Of a stretch of 37,950 nucleotides of DNA, positions 34,408 through 37,950 are shown one piece after another. The stretch is from Bryobacterales bacterium. Lineage in GTDB: Bacteria; Acidobacteriota; Terriglobia; Bryobacterales; Bryobacteraceae. The notes below the pieces were generated by a model. It did no database searches and had not been told where the DNA came from. It saw nothing but the letters and a program-made list of their open reading frames with translations. Every line of letters starts with the position of its first letter. Position 1 is the stretch's first letter. The stretch covers positions 1-37,950 of the forward strand of contig DAIDHC010000108.1 in assembly GCA_027452065.1 (NCBI GenBank), written 5' to 3'. Made by a program: the position numbers and the translations under genes.

Positions 34408-36534
34408 CTGAGCGATTCCCAGACCATACCCCAGATTCCGATTGCCGTCGCGGCAACCTTCACCGCCGAACCGCTGGCCGAGTCGCTGTCGTTCTGGATG
34501 GAAGAGCTGGGTCTCGCGCACAGCCTGCAATTCGCTCCCTATCATCAGGTGTTCCAGGCGATGCTCGATGGCTCGGGCGTACTCGCGGCCAACCGGTCGG
34601 GGGTCAACGTTGTCCTGGTGCGCCTGGAGGATTGGGCCGAGGCGCGGGAAGGCGCCGTGGAACAGTTCGCCGCCCTGCTGCGCGCCGCGGCGCCGGGGCC
34701 GGAATGGATCGTCATCCTCTGCCCGCCCTCGCCCGGCTGGCTCGCCGAAGGGTCCCACGCCGATTGGCAGTCGCGGCTGGAGCGGGATCTCGCCGCGGCC
34801 ATGGCGGCTCTGCCGGCCGTTCATTTCTCCACCGCCCGCGCCATCCTGGAAATGTATCCGGTCTCCGGCGTTCACGACATCACCGCCGAGGCCCTCGGCC
34901 GTCTTCCTTATTCGCAGGAATTTTTCGCCGCGCTCGGCACCTGGATCGCTCGGCGCATCCACGCGCTGCGCGTTCCTCCCTACAAGGTGCTGGTTCTCGA
35001 TTGCGACAACACCCTGTGGTCCGGCATCTGCGGCGAGGACGGACCGTCCGGAGTCGCGGTCGAGCAAGCCAATCGCGATCTGCAAAGCTTCGCTCTCGCC
35101 CAGCGCGCATCCGGCATGGTGCTGGCGCTGTGCAGCAAAAACAATGAACAGGATGTCCTCGATACCTTCGAGGCGCATCCCGAAATGCCGCTGAAGCTCG
35201 ATCATTTCGCGGCGCGGCGCATCAATTGGGAGGCCAAGTCGGCCAATCTCACCGAAATCGCCGGCGAGCTCGCTCTCGGTCTGGATAGTTTCATTTTCAT
35301 CGACGACGACCGGCGGGAGTGCGCCGAAGTGGCCTCCGACTGCCCCGGCGTGCTCAGCCTGCCGTTCCCGGGAAACGGCGCCGAAACAGCGTTGTTCCTG
35401 CGCCACGTGTGGGCCTTCGACCGCGCCCGCGTCACCGAGGCCGACCGCGAGCGCGCCGTTCAGTACGCGCAGCGCGCCGAGCGGAACCGGGCCGAACGCC
35501 ATGCCGGCAGCCTGGCCGAATTTATCGCCGGACTGAAACTGGAAATTTCGATCGAGCCTCCGGCGCCCGAACAGCTCGCCCGCGTCGCCCAACTGAGCCA
35601 GCGCACCAATCAGATGAACTGCGGCGCTCCGCGGCGGACCGAGGCCGGCCTGCGTGCGCTGCTGGCGCATGGGGCCGCCGGGTGCCTGGCCGTCCATGTT
35701 GCCGACCGTTTCGGCGACTACGGCCTGGTGGGCGTACTGATTTTCGAGGCCTCCGGCCAGGCGCTCTCCGTGGATACGTGTTTGCTGAGCTGCCGTGCTC
35801 TCGGACGCGGGGTCGAACACGCCATGCTCGCCCGCCTCGGCCGGGAAGCGCAGCGGCGGGGCCTCCGCGAGGTCCGCATCCCATTCCAGCCGACCGCGCG
35901 CAATGAACCCGCGCGCGCCTTCCTCGAAAGTCTCGACGGGGCTCGGTGTGACCTCTCCGGTGACTCGCCGGTGTTCGTGCTCGACTCCGCCACCGCGGCC
36001 GCCGCGCATTGGACTCCCGCCGCCGCGCCCGTTGCCGCTCCGCGCGGCGACGAGATGCCCGCTGCCCTGATGCGCCGCTTCGACGGTTACGCCCGCATCG
36101 CCTCCGAACTCCGCTCCGTCGAGCAAGTGATGGCCAGGCTGCGCCAGCGGCGCAAGACCGGCCAGCTGCGTACCGTCTCCGGCCCTCTGCCCCGGACGGA
36201 GCTCGAAATTCGCATCGCGGCACTCTGGTCCGAACTCCTCGGCGTAGAGCCGGTCGGGGCCGAGGAGAACTTCTTCGACCTCGGCGGTCATTCTCTGCTC
36301 GCCATCCAACTGCTCTCGCGCATCCGCCAGGAGTTCGGCGCCGATCTCACGATCGACGTCGTCTACGCCGGCGATCTGACGGTGGCCGAGCTGGCGCGTC
36401 TGGTGGAGATGAACGGCCTCGATGGCGTTTCTCCGGAGGAATACGAAGTGCTGCTCCGGGAGATCGAAGCCCTGCCCGACGAGGAGGTCCGCGCTCTGCT
36501 CGAGGCCGAGCGCCGGAGTTTTCCTGAAGCCTGA
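34408..36534 (+). CDS. FkbH-like HAD-IIIC protein fused to an acyl/peptidyl carrier domain (CTG start)
   Basis: 708 residues. The N-terminal FkbH domain begins IPIAVAATFTAEPLAESLSF and continues LQFAPYHQVFQAMLDGSGVL and GVNVVLVRLEDW. The HAD domain has VLVLDCDNTLWSGICGEDG (Asp198, Asp200), LCSKNNEQDVLDTFE and SFIFIDDDRRE, then a GNAT-like part with DRFGDYGLVGVLIF. A carrier domain follows (about 595-668; ENFFDLGGHSLLAIQLL, Ser629) and a tail ALPDEEVRALLEAERR. FkbH proteins load glyceryl units from 1,3-bisphosphoglycerate onto carrier proteins. No ATG, GTG or TTG lies in frame between the upstream stop (34327) and ATG 34498, which is past the conserved start of the domain; CTG 34408, with GGAG (34396-34399) eight nt before it, is the best start. 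Confidence 0.87.
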   Translation: MSDSQTIPQIPIAVAATFTAEPLAESLSFWMEELGLAHSLQFAPYHQVFQAMLDGSGVLAANRSGVNVVLVRLEDWAEAREGAVEQFAALLRAAAPGPEWIVILCPPSPGWLAEGSHADWQSRLERDLAAAMAALPAVHFSTARAILEMYPVSGVHDITAEALGRLPYSQEFFAALGTWIARRIHALRVPPYKVLVLDCDNTLWSGICGEDGPSGVAVEQANRDLQSFALAQRASGMVLALCSKNNEQDVLDTFEAHPEMPLKLDHFAARRINWEAKSANLTEIAGELALGLDSFIFIDDDRRECAEVASDCPGVLSLPFPGNGAETALFLRHVWAFDRARVTEADRERAVQYAQRAERNRAERHAGSLAEFIAGLKLEISIEPPAPEQLARVAQLSQRTNQMNCGAPRRTEAGLRALLAHGAAGCLAVHVADRFGDYGLVGVLIFEASGQALSVDTCLLSCRALGRGVEHAMLARLGREAQRRGLREVRIPFQPTARNEPARAFLESLDGARCDLSGDSPVFVLDSATAAAAHWTPAAAPVAAPRGDEMPAALMRRFDGYARIASELRSVEQVMARLRQRRKTGQLRTVSGPLPRTELEIRIAALWSELLGVEPVGAEENFFDLGGHSLLAIQLLSRIRQEFGADLTIDVVYAGDLTVAELARLVEMNGLDGVSPEEYEVLLREIEALPDEEVRALLEAERRSFPEA

Positions 36535-37739
36535 TGCGGATTCTGCTGGCATCCAGCGCATCTTATGACCCTCCCCGCGGAGGCTCCACGCGCGGCAACC
36601 TCGCCTGGCTTTCGCATCTGGCCGCCTCAGGCCATTCCTGCCTCGTCGTCTGCGGCCTGCCGGTCGATGCCGGCCGGGACGAGCACCAGTCCAGCCTCGC
36701 TCAGAACCTGTCGCTGGTGGCGGTTTCCGACGCCCACCGCCGCGCTGCGCTCCGCGACCGGATCGCCGGCTTCCAACCCGACTGGGTTCTGGTCTCCTCC
36801 GAAGACCTGAGCCACTCGCTGCTCGAAGAAGCGCACCTCCAGGCGCCCGGGCGTGTTGTGTACCTGGCGCACACGCCTCAGTTCTACCCCTTCGGCCCCG
36901 CCGCCTGGAACCCGAGCGAGCGCGCTACCGCCCTGGTGCGCGCCTGCGCCGGCGTCGTTGCCATCGCCCGTTTCACCGCCGCCTACATTCAGGAGCACGC
37001 CGGCTGCGCCGCCGCCGTCATCCACCCCCCCATTTACGGACAACCGCCGTTTCCGCTCCTGGCACATTGGGATCGCGGTGCGGTGGCGATGATCAATCCC
37101 TGCCCGGTGAAAGGTCTGCCGATATTCGCCGGCCTGGCCCGCCGGTTCCCCGGCGTCCCCTTCGCCGCCTTGCCGGGATGGGGGACGGCGCATGAGAATC
37201 GCCGCGCACTCGAAGCCCTGCCGAACTTCGAGTGGATCGAGCCCTGCGACCGGATCGAACAAATGCTCGCCCGCACGCGTATCCTGCTTGTGCCGTCGCT
37301 CTGGGTGGAAGGCTTCGGACTGATCGTCGTCGAGGCGATGCTGCGGGGCGTCCCGGTGCTCGCCTCCGGCACCGGTGGCCTTCTCGAATCCACGCTCGGC
37401 GTGGGCCAACTGCTCCCCGTGCGTCCCATCGAGCGCTTCGAGCCGCGCTTCGATTCCCAGCACATGCCGGTGCCCGTCGTCCCGCCTCAGGACCTGGCGC
37501 CGTGGGCCGATGCCCTTCAGGCGATTTTAGACAGCCCGGAGCGATACGAAACGCTGTCGCGCGCGTCGAAAGACAATGCTGAGCGGTTTGTCGATTCGCT
37601 GGATGCCGGAGCCCTCGAGGCCTGGCTCGCCACGCTGCAGCCCGCCCCGGCGGCTGTACCCGCGAGTCCCCCTCGGGCCGCGGCGCTGTCTCCGGCCCGG
37701 CGGGCGCTGCTGCTCGAACGTCTGCGAAAGCGCGTATGA
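36534..37739 (+). CDS. GT4-like glycosyltransferase with C-terminal assembly-line-type tail
   Basis: 401-residue GT-B glycosyltransferase, cytoplasmic. The N-terminal half opens MRILLASSASYDPPRGGSTR (glycine-rich acceptor loop) and the donor half carries VPSLWVEGFGLIVVEAMLRG (Glu-rich GT4 motif) and VPVLASGTGGLLES. After about residue 368 comes a Pro/Ala-rich linker and then LSPARRALLLERLRKRV, which resembles the LSxxKRxLLxxRL linkers found between NRPS/PKS modules. The ATG shares one base with the FkbH-ACP stop (TGATG), and the stop overlaps the next glycosyltransferase, so the three genes are translationally coupled. Donor and acceptor sugars are not predictable. Confidence 0.9.
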   Translation: MRILLASSASYDPPRGGSTRGNLAWLSHLAASGHSCLVVCGLPVDAGRDEHQSSLAQNLSLVAVSDAHRRAALRDRIAGFQPDWVLVSSEDLSHSLLEEAHLQAPGRVVYLAHTPQFYPFGPAAWNPSERATALVRACAGVVAIARFTAAYIQEHAGCAAAVIHPPIYGQPPFPLLAHWDRGAVAMINPCPVKGLPIFAGLARRFPGVPFAALPGWGTAHENRRALEALPNFEWIEPCDRIEQMLARTRILLVPSLWVEGFGLIVVEAMLRGVPVLASGTGGLLESTLGVGQLLPVRPIERFEPRFDSQHMPVPVVPPQDLAPWADALQAILDSPERYETLSRASKDNAERFVDSLDAGALEAWLATLQPAPAAVPASPPRAAALSPARRALLLERLRKRV

Positions 37740-37950
37740 AAATTCTGCTGGCGCATAACTCGCCTTACTTTCCCGCGCACGGCGGCGGCGACCGGTCGAA
37801 CCGTCTGCTCATGGAAGCGCTCGCCGCCCGCGGTCATCACTGCCGCGTCCTGTCCCGGACCGCGGCTTACGGCACGGCCGCGCAGGAGGAGTTGCTCCGC
37901 GACCTTTCCGCCCGCGGCGTTGCCGCGCTCAGCGCCGGCTCCGGCGTCGT
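37736..37950 (+). CDS. Glycosyltransferase, N-terminal fragment (runs off the right edge)
   Basis: The first 71 codons of a second GT-B glycosyltransferase: MKILLAHNSPYFPAHGGGDR, then SNRLLMEALAARGHHCRVLS. The start resembles that of the preceding gene (MRILLASSASYDPPRGG), so the two are probably paralogues that add successive sugars. The ATG overlaps the upstream stop by 4 nt. The rest is outside the window, so the donor domain cannot be checked. Confidence 0.8.
   Translation, partial: MKILLAHNSPYFPAHGGGDRSNRLLMEALAARGHHCRVLSRTAAYGTAAQEELLRDLSARGVAALSAGSGV

Noticed and set aside
33934-36561. An 875-codon open frame antisense to the sigma factor and FkbH-ACP genes
   Set aside because: Its translation has no family features and is His/Arg/Gly-rich, as expected for the antisense of a GC-rich gene; the plus-strand genes carry clear domains.

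Overview
The window is visibly GC-rich, densely packed chromosomal DNA, with genes joined in long runs by 4-11 nt stop/start overlaps and many GTG/TTG starts. The mix points to an Acidobacteriota member, probably near Bryobacterales/Solibacter: secreted proteins without recognisable domains, a BlaI-type repressor paired with an M56/TonB protein, a D-aminoacylase relative that lacks the HxH metal motif, acpP-fabF followed by etfBA, and NarL-type two-component genes. This assignment is inference from gene content. I see no rRNA, tRNA, CRISPR, phage or insertion sequence.

Layout. (1) 1-2317, minus: a secreted TPR protein upstream of a secreted carboxylesterase that runs off the left edge. (2) 2548-10744, plus: yebC, ruvC, a secreted unknown, a TlpA-like thioredoxin protein with an N-terminal helical domain, deoB, tpiA, another secreted unknown and a D-aminoacylase-like amidohydrolase. 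Most junctions overlap, suggesting one long transcript. (3) 16560-10748, minus: a secreted unknown, a YqiA-like hydrolase, a DUF1385 membrane protein, prfA, prmC and dinB; release factor 1 sits next to the methylase that modifies its GGQ glutamine. (4) 16805-20060, plus: acpP, fabF, etfB, etfA. (5) 26112-20068, minus: a cysteine-free thioredoxin-fold protein, trpC, trpF, trpB, trpA, chorismate mutase, a phosphohexomutase and a DUF488 protein. trpE, trpG and trpD are not here. (6) 26209-27618, plus: a secreted C45-like Ntn-hydrolase. (7) 30614-27636, minus: a DUF58 protein, then blaI and an M56/TonB protein behind a promoter that overlaps a 16-bp palindromic operator. (8) 30729-31202, plus: a Spy/CpxP-like LTxxQ protein with a strong terminator. 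(9) 33488-31300, minus: a PAS/HisKA_3 sensor kinase and its NarL-type regulator. (10) 33697-37950, plus: an ECF-like sigma factor, then the start of a biosynthetic locus with an FkbH-like HAD protein fused to a carrier domain and two tandem glycosyltransferases, the second cut by the right edge.

Most of the window is housekeeping. The least ordinary part is the right end. The FkbH-ACP gene seems to start at CTG, because its conserved N-terminal motif lies upstream of the first ATG. The adjoining glycosyltransferase ends in a tail resembling linkers of NRPS/PKS assembly lines. By hand counts on sample lines, GC skew of the plus strand changes sign near the middle of the window, independently of gene strand.
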